From Microbacterium oxydans (GTDB lineage Bacteria > Actinomycetota > Actinomycetes > Actinomycetales > Microbacteriaceae), in assembly GCF_900095745.1 (NCBI RefSeq), contig NZ_FMIR01000013.1:1-64000 (forward strand): DNA of 64,000 bases, read 5' to 3'. Positions 53,747 to 62,300 of this stretch are shown one piece after another. The stretch's first letter is position 1, and each line of letters starts with the position of its first letter. The translations under genes and the position numbers were made by a program. The notes under the pieces are model-generated. The model saw only the letters and a list, made by a program, of their open reading frames with translations. It was not told the DNA's origin and made no database searches.

Positions 53747-53789
53747 ACGAAGAAGGCCGCGTCCCCTTTCGGGACGCGGCCTTCTTCGT
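53747..53789. terminator. Bidirectional terminator between SDR and sugar-binding protein genes
   Basis: 19-bp perfect stem, arms 53747-53765 and 53771-53789, 5-base loop. Convergent transcription units end on both sides. Confidence 0.85.
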
Positions 53790-53797
53790 GCAGGGAC

Positions 53798-55114
53798 TCA
53801 GGCGTTGGAGTCGAGCAGCCCCTGGACTTCCTTCTTCAGCGCGTTCAGGCCGGCCTGCGCCTCGACCTGCCCGGCGAGGATGGTTGCGACTCCGGCACCC
53901 ATGGCGGCATCGATCTGCGCCGTCACGGCGACACGATCCCACGCGGCGCCCCGAGCGTGCTCGGAGACCTCCGTGCGGAACGCACCCTGGAACTTGTCGG
54001 CCGCGAGTGCCGGGATCTTGTCCGCGACGCTCTTGGCGGCCGGAGCCACGGCGGAGTTCTCGTACAGTGCCGTCGCCGCTTCGACGTTGGTCGCGGCGTA
54101 GAGGATGAAGTCGCGGCTGGTGAGCTCGCCCTCGCCCGCGGTCGCGAACACGCCGCTGCCCCAGGCACGGTTGAAGGAGTCCTTACCTCCGGCCGTCGGA
54201 CGCGAGATCGCCCCGATGTTGTCGATGATGTTCTGCGCGGCACCGTTCGTCTTGACGAAGGTCGAGGCGAGCGGGGCGTCGTCGTAGAGCGCTGCCCGGC
54301 CGCTGGCGAACAGGATGCGGGCGTCGCTACGGGCGACGTTGGTCTGCGTCAGACCCTGGTCCTGCAGCGACTTGTACCAGGTGACGGCCTCGACGCTCTC
54401 GGCGTCTCCCAGCGTGCACTTGAGGTCGTCGGTGACGACATCGCTGCCGAAGCCCCACATCCACGGCACGGAGTCCTTGAGGTCCGGGTTCTTGGTGACC
54501 GCGGCGTACGGGATCAGCGACTTGTCCTGCTTCTTGATCTTCTCGAGCGCGGTGGCGAACTGCTCCACCGTCATACCCGATTTGATGCCGACGCTCTTCG
54601 CGATCTCGCCGTTGGTGATGATGCCGATGCCGGCGGCCGTGAGCGGCAGCACGAGCAGCTTGCCGTCCATCGTGTACGAGTCGAGCACGCCCTGCGGGAT
54701 GCCGAGCCCCTTGGCGAGGTCGGTGAGGTCGGCGAGTACGTTCATCGGCGTGAGGACCTGCCACCCGCCCGACTGACCGACGCCCATGAGGTTGCCGGAG
54801 CGCCCGGTCAGAGCGAGCTGCGTGGCCGCCTGGTCGTACGGGTAGATGACCGGGGCGACCTTGACGCCCTCCTTATTGGAGAACCCGTCGAGGATGCCCT
54901 GCCACGCGGACTTCAGCGCCTCCTCGCCGAGCGAGTTGCCGTAGAAGTTGATCGTCTTGGCTGCTGTCGCGGCACCGGCCGAGGCCCCTCCGGCACCGGC
55001 GCCGGGGGCGGCGGGCGTTGCACACCCGGCGAGCGCGAGGGCACCGAATGCGGCGAGCACGGTGCCGCCTCCGAGGAAGGCTCGGCGGCTCAGCTGTGAG
55101 TTCGAGATGGTCAT
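53798..55114 (-). CDS. Sugar ABC transporter substrate-binding lipoprotein (Tat signal)
   Basis: 438 residues. Twin-arginine motif LSRRAFLGG and lipobox LALAGC (cysteine about residue 31): a Tat-exported lipoprotein. A Gly/Ala linker precedes an SBP_bac_1-type domain of the CUT1 class (SGNLMGVGQSGGWQVLTPMN, VPWMWGFGSDVV, FASGRAALYDDA). ATG at 55114 after GAAGGAG. It binds a mono- or oligosaccharide and delivers it to the two permeases upstream in the same operon. Confidence 0.9.
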   Translation of the reverse strand: MTISNSQLSRRAFLGGGTVLAAFGALALAGCATPAAPGAGAGGASAGAATAAKTINFYGNSLGEEALKSAWQGILDGFSNKEGVKVAPVIYPYDQAATQLALTGRSGNLMGVGQSGGWQVLTPMNVLADLTDLAKGLGIPQGVLDSYTMDGKLLVLPLTAAGIGIITNGEIAKSVGIKSGMTVEQFATALEKIKKQDKSLIPYAAVTKNPDLKDSVPWMWGFGSDVVTDDLKCTLGDAESVEAVTWYKSLQDQGLTQTNVARSDARILFASGRAALYDDAPLASTFVKTNGAAQNIIDNIGAISRPTAGGKDSFNRAWGSGVFATAGEGELTSRDFILYAATNVEAATALYENSAVAPAAKSVADKIPALAADKFQGAFRTEVSEHARGAAWDRVAVTAQIDAAMGAGVATILAGQVEAQAGLNALKKEVQGLLDSNA

Positions 55115-55166
55115 GGAGACTGCTCCTTCGAGGTGATGGGGGTAGAGCTGTTCGGGAGACGCATGG

Positions 55167-56027
55167 CTACCCCTTGACGGCTCCGGCGGCGAGGCCGGAG
55201 ACGAAGTAGCGCTGCAGGAGGACGAAGATGATGACGAGCGGGAGCGACGTGATGAGGGATGCCGCCATGAGGGCGGGCCAGTCGGCCGTGCCCTCGCGGA
55301 TGAACGCCTGGGTCAGGCCTGCCGGCAGCGTCTGCTTGTCGGGGCCGGCGAGCGTGAGGGCGAAGAGGAGATCGCTCCAGCCGCGCATGAAGGCGAACAT
55401 GCCCGCGGTGATGAGACCGGGGACCACGAGCGGGAACACGATGCGGAACATGGTGCCGGTGCGTGAGAGACCGTCGACCTTGGCCGCCTCGAGGATGTCG
55501 TCCGGAAGGGCGTCGATGATGCCCTTCAGCAGGAACACCGCGAGCGGCAGGGTGAACGTCGTGAACGAGATGATCAGCGCCGTGTAGGTGTACAGCAGCC
55601 CGGCCGAGCTCAGCATCAGGTACAGCGAGATGAGCAGCAGTGCGCCCGGGATCAGCTGGCCGATGAGGAACATGAACATGATCGCGTTGCGGCCGCGGTA
55701 GCGGAACTTCGACAGCGAGTACGCCATCAGACCACCGACGAGCACCGCGAGCAGGGCCGTGCCGGTGGACACGATGATGCTGTTCAGCAGGTTCTTCAGC
55801 AGGAGGTCGTTCTGGAAGAAGCCGATGAAGTTGTCGAACGTCGGGTCGACCGGGAAGAACGGCCGATCCAGGGAGAAGACGTCTTCCTTCTTCGTGAACG
55901 CCGTCGCCGTGAGCCAGTAGACCGGCAGCAGGCCGAACAGCGCCAGCAGCAGGAGCAGCACGCGCCCCGGGATGGACAGGTGGGGGCGGATGATCGACTC
56001 CCCCACATCGCGACTACGGCGCATCAC
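55167..56027 (-). CDS. Sugar ABC transporter permease (MalG-type)
   Basis: 286 residues, six hydrophobic segments. The EAA loop that docks the ATPase reads EAAKVDGLSRTGTMFRIVFPL across about residues 185-205. Start GTG at 56027 (overlap GTGA with the other permease) or the adjoining ATG at 56024. Second membrane subunit of the CUT1 sugar importer. Confidence 0.92.
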   Translation of the reverse strand: MMRRSRDVGESIIRPHLSIPGRVLLLLLALFGLLPVYWLTATAFTKKEDVFSLDRPFFPVDPTFDNFIGFFQNDLLLKNLLNSIIVSTGTALLAVLVGGLMAYSLSKFRYRGRNAIMFMFLIGQLIPGALLLISLYLMLSSAGLLYTYTALIISFTTFTLPLAVFLLKGIIDALPDDILEAAKVDGLSRTGTMFRIVFPLVVPGLITAGMFAFMRGWSDLLFALTLAGPDKQTLPAGLTQAFIREGTADWPALMAASLITSLPLVIIFVLLQRYFVSGLAAGAVKG

Positions 56028-56962
56028 TTCTCCAGCCGTCGGTTGAGGAACAGGTATCCGCTCGTGATGATCGCGAGCAGGACGAGCCAGAGGGCGCCCA
56101 TGGCGGAGGCCTTGCCGAGTTCATAGCTGCCGAAGGCGAGGTCGTACAGGCTGACCGCGAGCGTCGTGGTCGAGTTGCCCGGCCCACCGCCGGTCATCAC
56201 GAAGATGGTGTCGAAGTTGCCGAAGTTGTAGATGAACTCGAGCACCGCGACCAGGGTGACGGGGCCGGCGATGTGCGGCAGCGAGATGTGGCGGAACCGC
56301 TGGGCACGCGTCGCACCGTCGATGGTGGCGGCCTCGATCTGCTCGCTCGGCAGGGTCTGGAGCACCGCGAGGGCGACGACCATGATCCACGGGAACGAGT
56401 GCCAGGTCTTGGCGATGACCACCGCGGCCATCGCACCGGTCGGGGTGCCGAGCATGCTGACCTCGGGGAGCCCGAAGATCGAGAGCACGTGGTTGACGAC
56501 GCCGTAGCTGTCGTTGAAGATCCACGCCCAGAGGAAGGAGACGACCACACCGGGCAGCAGCCACGGCAGCATGAGCGCGCCGCGCAGGATGTTGCGTCCG
56601 CGCATGCGGGCGTTCAGCAGCAGCGCGAGGGCGACGCCGAGGATGAGCGGGAAGACCGTCGCGAGCGAGGCGAACACCAGGGTGGTGCCGAGGCGGGCGA
56701 AGAACTCGTCCCAGACCGCCACGTAGTTGTCGAGGCCGACGAACGTGCGCTCCGGGCGGAGCAGCGACTGGTCGTAGAGGCTGGTCCAGATGCTCGACAC
56801 GAGGGGGAAGATCGCGATCACGAGGAACAGGAGGACCGCGGGAAGTGCGATCATGAAACCGAAGGTGCGGTCCTTCGCCCCCAACGTGGAGCGCCGCCCT
56901 GAGCGAGGCTCGACGGCCTTCTGCTCGCTCTCTGCGGGCCGCTCGAGTATGGCTTGTTGCAT
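56024..56962 (-). CDS. Sugar ABC transporter permease (MalF-type)
   Basis: 312 residues, six hydrophobic segments after a charged N-terminus of about 40 residues. EAA loop EAATIDGATRAQRFRHISLP. ATG at 56962 chosen with GGAAAG upstream; a 381-residue frame from 57169 would include the operator region and is rejected. First gene of the importer operon. No ATPase gene is present: CUT1 importers in actinobacteria often share an MsiK-type ATPase encoded elsewhere. Confidence 0.92.
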   Translation of the reverse strand: MQQAILERPAESEQKAVEPRSGRRSTLGAKDRTFGFMIALPAVLLFLVIAIFPLVSSIWTSLYDQSLLRPERTFVGLDNYVAVWDEFFARLGTTLVFASLATVFPLILGVALALLLNARMRGRNILRGALMLPWLLPGVVVSFLWAWIFNDSYGVVNHVLSIFGLPEVSMLGTPTGAMAAVVIAKTWHSFPWIMVVALAVLQTLPSEQIEAATIDGATRAQRFRHISLPHIAGPVTLVAVLEFIYNFGNFDTIFVMTGGGPGNSTTTLAVSLYDLAFGSYELGKASAMGALWLVLLAIITSGYLFLNRRLEK

Positions 56963-57067
56963 TGCAGTCACTTTCCAGTAGAGACGACCCCGGAGGGCCC
57001 TGCGCATCGTCGTCACAGTCGTCGACGTCGACGTGCGGCCAGTTAACCACAATGCGGATGCGAAATC

Positions 57068-57084
57068 CACAAAATGCATAAGAC
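57068..57084. promoter_or_regulatory. Operator-like element, copy B (acid-sugar regulon)
   Basis: CACAAAATGCATAAGAC, 15 of 17 positions identical to 52035-52051. It lies between the divergent importer operon and the IclR gene, 14 bases upstream of the iclR -35. An inverted CACATTTGTG follows at 57088-57097. Confidence 0.7.
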
Positions 57085-57097
57085 ACCCACATTTGTG

Positions 57098-57126
57098 TTG
57101 CTCGAAGCCATTTCGCTGAATAGGAT
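57098..57126 (+). promoter_or_regulatory. Promoter of the IclR regulator gene
   Basis: TTGCTC (57098-57103), 17-base spacer, TAGGAT (57121-57126). The leader of about 60 bases contains AAGGAGGAG before the ATG at 57190. Confidence 0.55.
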
Positions 57127-57189
57127 GACTGGCAACGGCGACGAGCCGCGGTCGCGCAGATGCGGCCACATCACCAAGGAGGAGTCACC

Positions 57190-57993
57190 ATGGCGTCGGA
57201 ATCGGTAGGCGGCACGCAGACCGTCGAACGGGCGATGTCGTTGCTCGCATGCTTCACGGAGGAATCCGGCGAGCTGAGGGTCTCCGAGCTCTGCACGCTG
57301 ACCGGCCTCGGCCAGTCGACGGTCTCTCGCATGATGTCGGCACTCGACCGCATGAAGTTCGTGGTCCAGGACGCCCGCACGGGCCTGTACCGCCTCGGCC
57401 CTGCGGCGGTGTCCCTGGGCACGGTCGCGATCAACGGTTCCCCCATCTTCCGCGCCTCGCGGCAGATCGCGCAGAACCTCGCCCGCCGCATCGAGATCGG
57501 CGTGAACGTGGCCGAGCTCAGCGGCTTCACCTTCACCTACCTCTGCAACTTCGAGGGCGCCCTGGCGCCGAAGTCGTTCGCCATGGCCGGTCGCACCGGG
57601 CCCCTGCACGCCACCGGCATCGGCAAGGCCCTGCTGTCGGGCATGTCCGATGCACAGGTCGACGAGTACTTCGCGCAGACGCCGCAGCGCTTCACGCCGC
57701 ACACGATCGTGGACCGCGCGGCGATGCAGACCGCACTCGACGAGACGCGCAGCCGCGGCTACGCGACCGAGATCGAGGAGCTGGCCTTCGGTCGCGCCTG
57801 CATCGCCGCGCCGATCCGCAACCGGGCCGGTGAGATCGTCGCCGGCATCTCGGCCAGCGGCCCCCTCTCCGTGCTCGATCTGCACGAACCGCATCAGGAG
57901 CTCGCCCTACAGCTCATCGAAGCCGCCGACGAGATCTCGGTGGCCCTCGGGTACAGCCCGTCGCGCACCGCATCGGCGTTCGCGGCGCTCTGA
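57190..57993 (+). CDS. IclR-family transcriptional regulator (acid-sugar locus)
   Basis: 267 residues, ATG at 57190 after AAGGAGGAG. Winged HTH in residues 8-75 (LRVSELCTLTGLGQSTVSRMM) and the IclR effector domain (LHATGIGKALLSGM, GYATEIEELAFGRACIAAPI). Related in layout to KdgR-type regulators that sense keto-deoxy sugar acids, though the ligand is inferred. It sits between the importer and the dehydratase genes; the shared ATGCATAA elements upstream of it and of the lactonase/lyase pair are its likely binding sites. Confidence 0.9.
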   Translation: MASESVGGTQTVERAMSLLACFTEESGELRVSELCTLTGLGQSTVSRMMSALDRMKFVVQDARTGLYRLGPAAVSLGTVAINGSPIFRASRQIAQNLARRIEIGVNVAELSGFTFTYLCNFEGALAPKSFAMAGRTGPLHATGIGKALLSGMSDAQVDEYFAQTPQRFTPHTIVDRAAMQTALDETRSRGYATEIEELAFGRACIAAPIRNRAGEIVAGISASGPLSVLDLHEPHQELALQLIEAADEISVALGYSPSRTASAFAAL

Positions 57994-58076
57994 CCCTCGG
58001 CCGCACTGCGGCTTCCCCCCTCTGACGACGGCACCCGCCGCCGGCCGTTCGACCACCCCGTCTATTGGAGACCCCA

Positions 58077-59237
58077 GTGAGAATCACGCGCGTCCAGACC
58101 TTCCCGCTCTACCTGTCGAAGGAGGATGCGAACAACTCGTACGCCGGCGACACCGCCGTGGATCACCGCGGGTACGTCATCCGTCCGCCGTGGCGGAGCC
58201 TGTACTCCCCCGGATACGAGACGCTGCTCGTGAAGATCGAGACCGATGAGGGTCTGGTCGGCTGGGGCGAGGCTCTCGCCCCCGTGGCCCCGGTCGTCGC
58301 CGCGGCCATCGTCGACAACCTGCTCACCCCGCTCATCCTCGGCGAGGACCCGCGCTCGGTGCGCACGCTGTGGCACCGCATGACGGAGTCGATGCGCGAG
58401 CGCGGACACCTCACCGGGCACCAGGCCGACGCCATGGCCGCCGTCGACATCGCGCTGTGGGATCTCTGGGGCCACGCCACCGGCCTCTCGGTGTCCGAGC
58501 TCGCCGGCGGGCGCTTCCACGAGGTGCTGCCGACCTACGTCTCGGGCATCCGCGGTGTCGACGACGTCGAGCGCGCCGAGAAGACGGCAGAGCTCGTGGA
58601 GGGCGGCGTCCGCCGCATCAAGCTGCACCTGGGTGTCGACATCCGCACCGACCTGGCGACCTACGACGCCGTCCGCGGTGTGCACCCCGATCTCGACGTC
58701 GCGCTCGATGCGCACTGGACGTACCGGCTCGGCGAGGCACGCGCGCTCGGCCGCGAGCTGGACGACCGGCGGGCATGGTTCTTCGAGGCGCCGCTCGCCC
58801 CGGAAGACGTCGAGGGGCACCGCGACCTCGCGACCGCTCTCGCCACCCCGATCGCGATCGGCGAGGCCATGCGCAGCCGCTTCGAGTTCACGGACTGGCT
58901 CACCCGCCGCGCGGTCGGCCTCACGCAGCCCGACATCGGCCGCACCGGCATCACCGAAGGGCTCGCGATCGCCGCGGTCTCCGATGCCTTCCACGTGCCG
59001 GTCGCGCCGCACCACTCCGCCGCATTCGGCATCGCGATGGCCGCCGGCGTGCATGTCGCGGCGAGCTCCGCGTCGCTCCTCGCCTTCGAGTACCAGCCGT
59101 TCACCCTTCCCGTCGCCAACCGCCTGCTGACGACCCCGCTCGAGGTGCGCGCAGACGGCGGGTTCGTCGTGCCGACCGGCCCCGGGCTCGGCGTGACCGT
59201 CGACGAGGACGCGATCCAGGAGTACGTGCGGCACTGA
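58077..59237 (+). CDS. Enolase-superfamily sugar-acid dehydratase (mandelate racemase subgroup)
   Basis: 386 residues; GTG at 58077 preferred (GGAG six bases upstream) over an in-frame TTG four codons earlier. Enolase-superfamily barrel with Lys182 (RIKLHLG), metal ligands Asp211 (with His213 in DAHW), Glu237 (FFEAPL) and Glu263 (IGEAM), and the Asp286 (TQPDIG)/His312-313 (VAPHHSAA) pair. The DxH and His/Asp arrangement is that of galactonate/rhamnonate/fuconate-type acid-sugar dehydratases. It makes 2-keto-3-deoxy acids for the lyases at 50-53 kb. Specificity cannot be told from the sequence. Confidence 0.87.
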   Translation: MRITRVQTFPLYLSKEDANNSYAGDTAVDHRGYVIRPPWRSLYSPGYETLLVKIETDEGLVGWGEALAPVAPVVAAAIVDNLLTPLILGEDPRSVRTLWHRMTESMRERGHLTGHQADAMAAVDIALWDLWGHATGLSVSELAGGRFHEVLPTYVSGIRGVDDVERAEKTAELVEGGVRRIKLHLGVDIRTDLATYDAVRGVHPDLDVALDAHWTYRLGEARALGRELDDRRAWFFEAPLAPEDVEGHRDLATALATPIAIGEAMRSRFEFTDWLTRRAVGLTQPDIGRTGITEGLAIAAVSDAFHVPVAPHHSAAFGIAMAAGVHVAASSASLLAFEYQPFTLPVANRLLTTPLEVRADGGFVVPTGPGLGVTVDEDAIQEYVRH

Positions 59238-59256
59238 TCTGCATCGACATCCGACG

Positions 59257-59304
59257 AAGAACGGGTGGGTGGGCCGGATCTCTCCGGCCCGCCCACCCGT
59301 TCTT
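59257..59304. terminator. Long bidirectional terminator
   Basis: 22-bp stem with one G-U pair, arms 59257-59278 and 59283-59304, tetraloop TCTC. T or A residues at both ends serve both strands. It separates the dehydratase from the convergent exported-protein gene. Confidence 0.9.
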
Positions 59305-59309
59305 TCGCG

Positions 59310-62300
59310 TCAGTTCCCGATGCGCACGAACTGTGCGGCGCTGACCCGGTGGATGCTGGTGTTGCGGACTTCGAGTCGGACCGTGCCGGTCGCTCCGGCG
59401 GCGTAGCGGAACGAGCCCAGCGAACGCCAGGCCGCCGCGCCCTGCGTCTGGTCCACGGTGACCTCGGAGCTGCCGTCCTGATGCTCCACGACGTAGGCCG
59501 CCGAGGTCGTGGTCGTCGAGTTCGTGGGGTACCAGACCGAGACGCGGTAGAGACCGGCATCCGGCAGCTCCACGTTCCACGTCACCGTGCTGCCCATGGA
59601 GTCGGAGTCGCTGTACCGCGTCCTGGTACCGTTCCAGCCGGACAGTCCGCTGGGGTACCAGTTGCCGGACTCCAGATAGCCGGGCCACGGGGACTGGGTG
59701 TGCGCGATGACGCCCTCGTCGGCGACGCGCACGAGCACACCCCGGCGCAGGGTCTGATCGAGACGCGCCTCGAACCGCGTCGACGAGCCGGGCGCGACGC
59801 CCGACCCGGCGGTCACCGTCCACGTGTGAGTGAGGTCGGATCGCGGCGGCACCGTGATACTCGTGCTCTGCTGCCCCACGCTCCATCCGCTGAGGCCGTA
59901 CAGCGCGAGCGTGCCCTGCAGCGGGGTGACGCCCGTGTTGATGACGAGCGCGGTGAGCTTGGCGACGGCGCCCGGCCCGCTGACGATCTCGACGTCCGAG
60001 GTGAGGGAGACCAGCCGTCGGCGGTCGATCACCTCGATCGCGGCCGCGCGCAGCTGCACCGGATCCTCCCCCGCGACCGTCACGTTCGCGGTGACATCGA
60101 CCTCGCCGAGCTCCGCGCTCGTCGCGATGATCGCCGCCGATTCCACCCGCGCGGAGCCCTCGGCGGGGACCGTGATCGCCGGGACGGCCCCGTCGAGCTG
60201 CCACCCTGCCGGCAGGGCCACCGTGATGGCGCCGGTGATCGGGTCCGCGGTGGCGTTGCGCACCTCGAAGGTCAACGGCACGCGGTCTCCGGCCGTGCCC
60301 GTCGCCTGCGCGATCACGTCGCCCACGACTCCCGGGTTGGCTCCGCTGATCCTGGCCGGCAGCCGCAGGGTCACCTCGTCGGTCGTCGTCCCGCCCGAGG
60401 TGATCGTGTACCGGAATCTGTCGGTGAGATCCTCGACCGGGATCGTCCACTCGTAGGGGTAGGCCTTCGCGGGAGCCTGCTTCGCCGCCCCGTCGCCGAT
60501 CCGATACGACAGCGTCGCCTGCTCCTCGGTGTCGATCTGCACGTAGGCGTCGTAGCCCTGCCCGTCGGGTCTCACCAGGAGCATTCCCCGGGCGATCCCG
60601 TAGTCGGTGCCGGAGTCCGTGTCGATCTCGTGGAAGCTGTCGCGTCCATGGTCGGCCACGTCGTCGAACGGCAGGCCGGGGCGCTGCACCTCCACGTTCC
60701 GGACGACGAGGGCGACGAGCCCCCGCGCCGGCACACTGACGGTGACCCGGCCACTGACCGCCGCGCCGGTGGACCGGGTGCCGTTGGCGGTGACCAGCTC
60801 GACGGCACCGGAGAACCCCCGGGGAATGCCGGTCAGCTCGGTGGAGAGGTCGACGACCACCTGCTGCGCCGATCCGGCGGAGTTGGTGAGGCTGACGTAG
60901 AGGGCGTCGTTGCCGACGCCGCCGATCCAGTTGACGAGCGGATTGGACACCGAGATCAGCCCCGCCGGAAGATACGGCCAGACGCCGTCCTCGCCGAAGA
61001 ACGTCCCCGGGGCATGGCCGTAGGCGAAGAACTTGAAGTAGGCGAAGTCGGCCTCGAACACGTGCGGGAACTCGATCGCGCCACCGCTGCGGTAGAAGCT
61101 CTCACTGAGCAGGTAGTCCATCGCGAGGCCGAGCTGCGCGGGGGCGTGATGGAAGTAGTACCCGGTGATGCCCACCGGACCGCTCGTCGCGAAGTCGGGC
61201 TTCATGTGCGCGACCTGGAACTGTCGGCCGTAGTAGCCCGGGTAGGTCGTGAACCGGCCGATCACCATGTTGTGGGCGATGTCGGCCAGCAGCTCGTCTC
61301 CGGTGTGATGCGCCAGTCGCAGCAGGGCGCCCGCCCAGCAGGGGTTGAACACATAGCCGCCGCCGGGGTTGGTCAGTGTGCTGACGCCGAGCTTGAACGA
61401 CGACAGCGCCTCGAACGTGAGCCCCGAGGGAGACACGTACCAGGCCGGGACGCTCTCGGTCGGCACGTTCGTGGTCGGGTAGGACGGCAGCGACGAACGC
61501 GACTCCCAGTCGTACTGCTGCTTGATGACGTGACCTGCCGGCACCGTGACCGTGCCACCCGGAACGGGGCGGACCGCCGTCTGCGTGATGAAGCGCTGGA
61601 CCTCCCGGTACGCGCCGTCGAGGAACCCGGTCTCGCCGGTCGCCTCGAACATCTCGAGCAGGTCGACCCAGTACTTCGAGAAGCTGTACGCGAACCCGCC
61701 GGGCGGCTGGCCGTTGCTGCGGTACGGCTCCAGGATCTGCTCCTGGGAGTAGCGGCGGGCGATCAGCGTCGCCTCGGCGAGGTAGGCCGGATCCCCGGTG
61801 ACCCGGTACGTCGCGAGGGCGTTCGAGAACGGCGCCCTGCTCTGCCCGACGACGCCGGCCTTGGTCGCCTTCACCGCGAGCCGCTGGATGCCGGCGTTGC
61901 GGCCGTGCGTGAGCTGGTAGAGCGACGCCAGGTTCACGGCATCCGTGGGGATCCTGCCGATGCGGTACTGGCTCGTGTCGTTGTAGACCGGGCTCCCGAT
62001 CATCGGTGTGTGCCCGATGCCCTTCCGGGAGAGCTGGTACTCGACGAGCGGCCGCGCACGGCGGTCGTACAGAGTGCCGTCTGCTGTGCCGGTGAGATAG
62101 TGCGCCGAGAGGACGACGCCGCTGGCCGCCGCGCGCACGGCATCCTCGTTCTCCACATCGACGAACCCCTTGGCGCGGTTCCACCACCCGGAGTACGAGG
62201 GGATGTAGTCGACGGAGTCGTCTCCGTCGGGTTCCACCGCGATCAGTGCCGCCATCGCGTGCACGGCGTCGGTGAGCGAGCGGTCGTAGACGTTGCTGCG

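Noticed and set aside
58065..58076. TTG start for the enolase-superfamily gene
   Set aside because: The GTG at 58077 has GGAG at proper spacing; the TTG lacks one and adds non-conserved residues.
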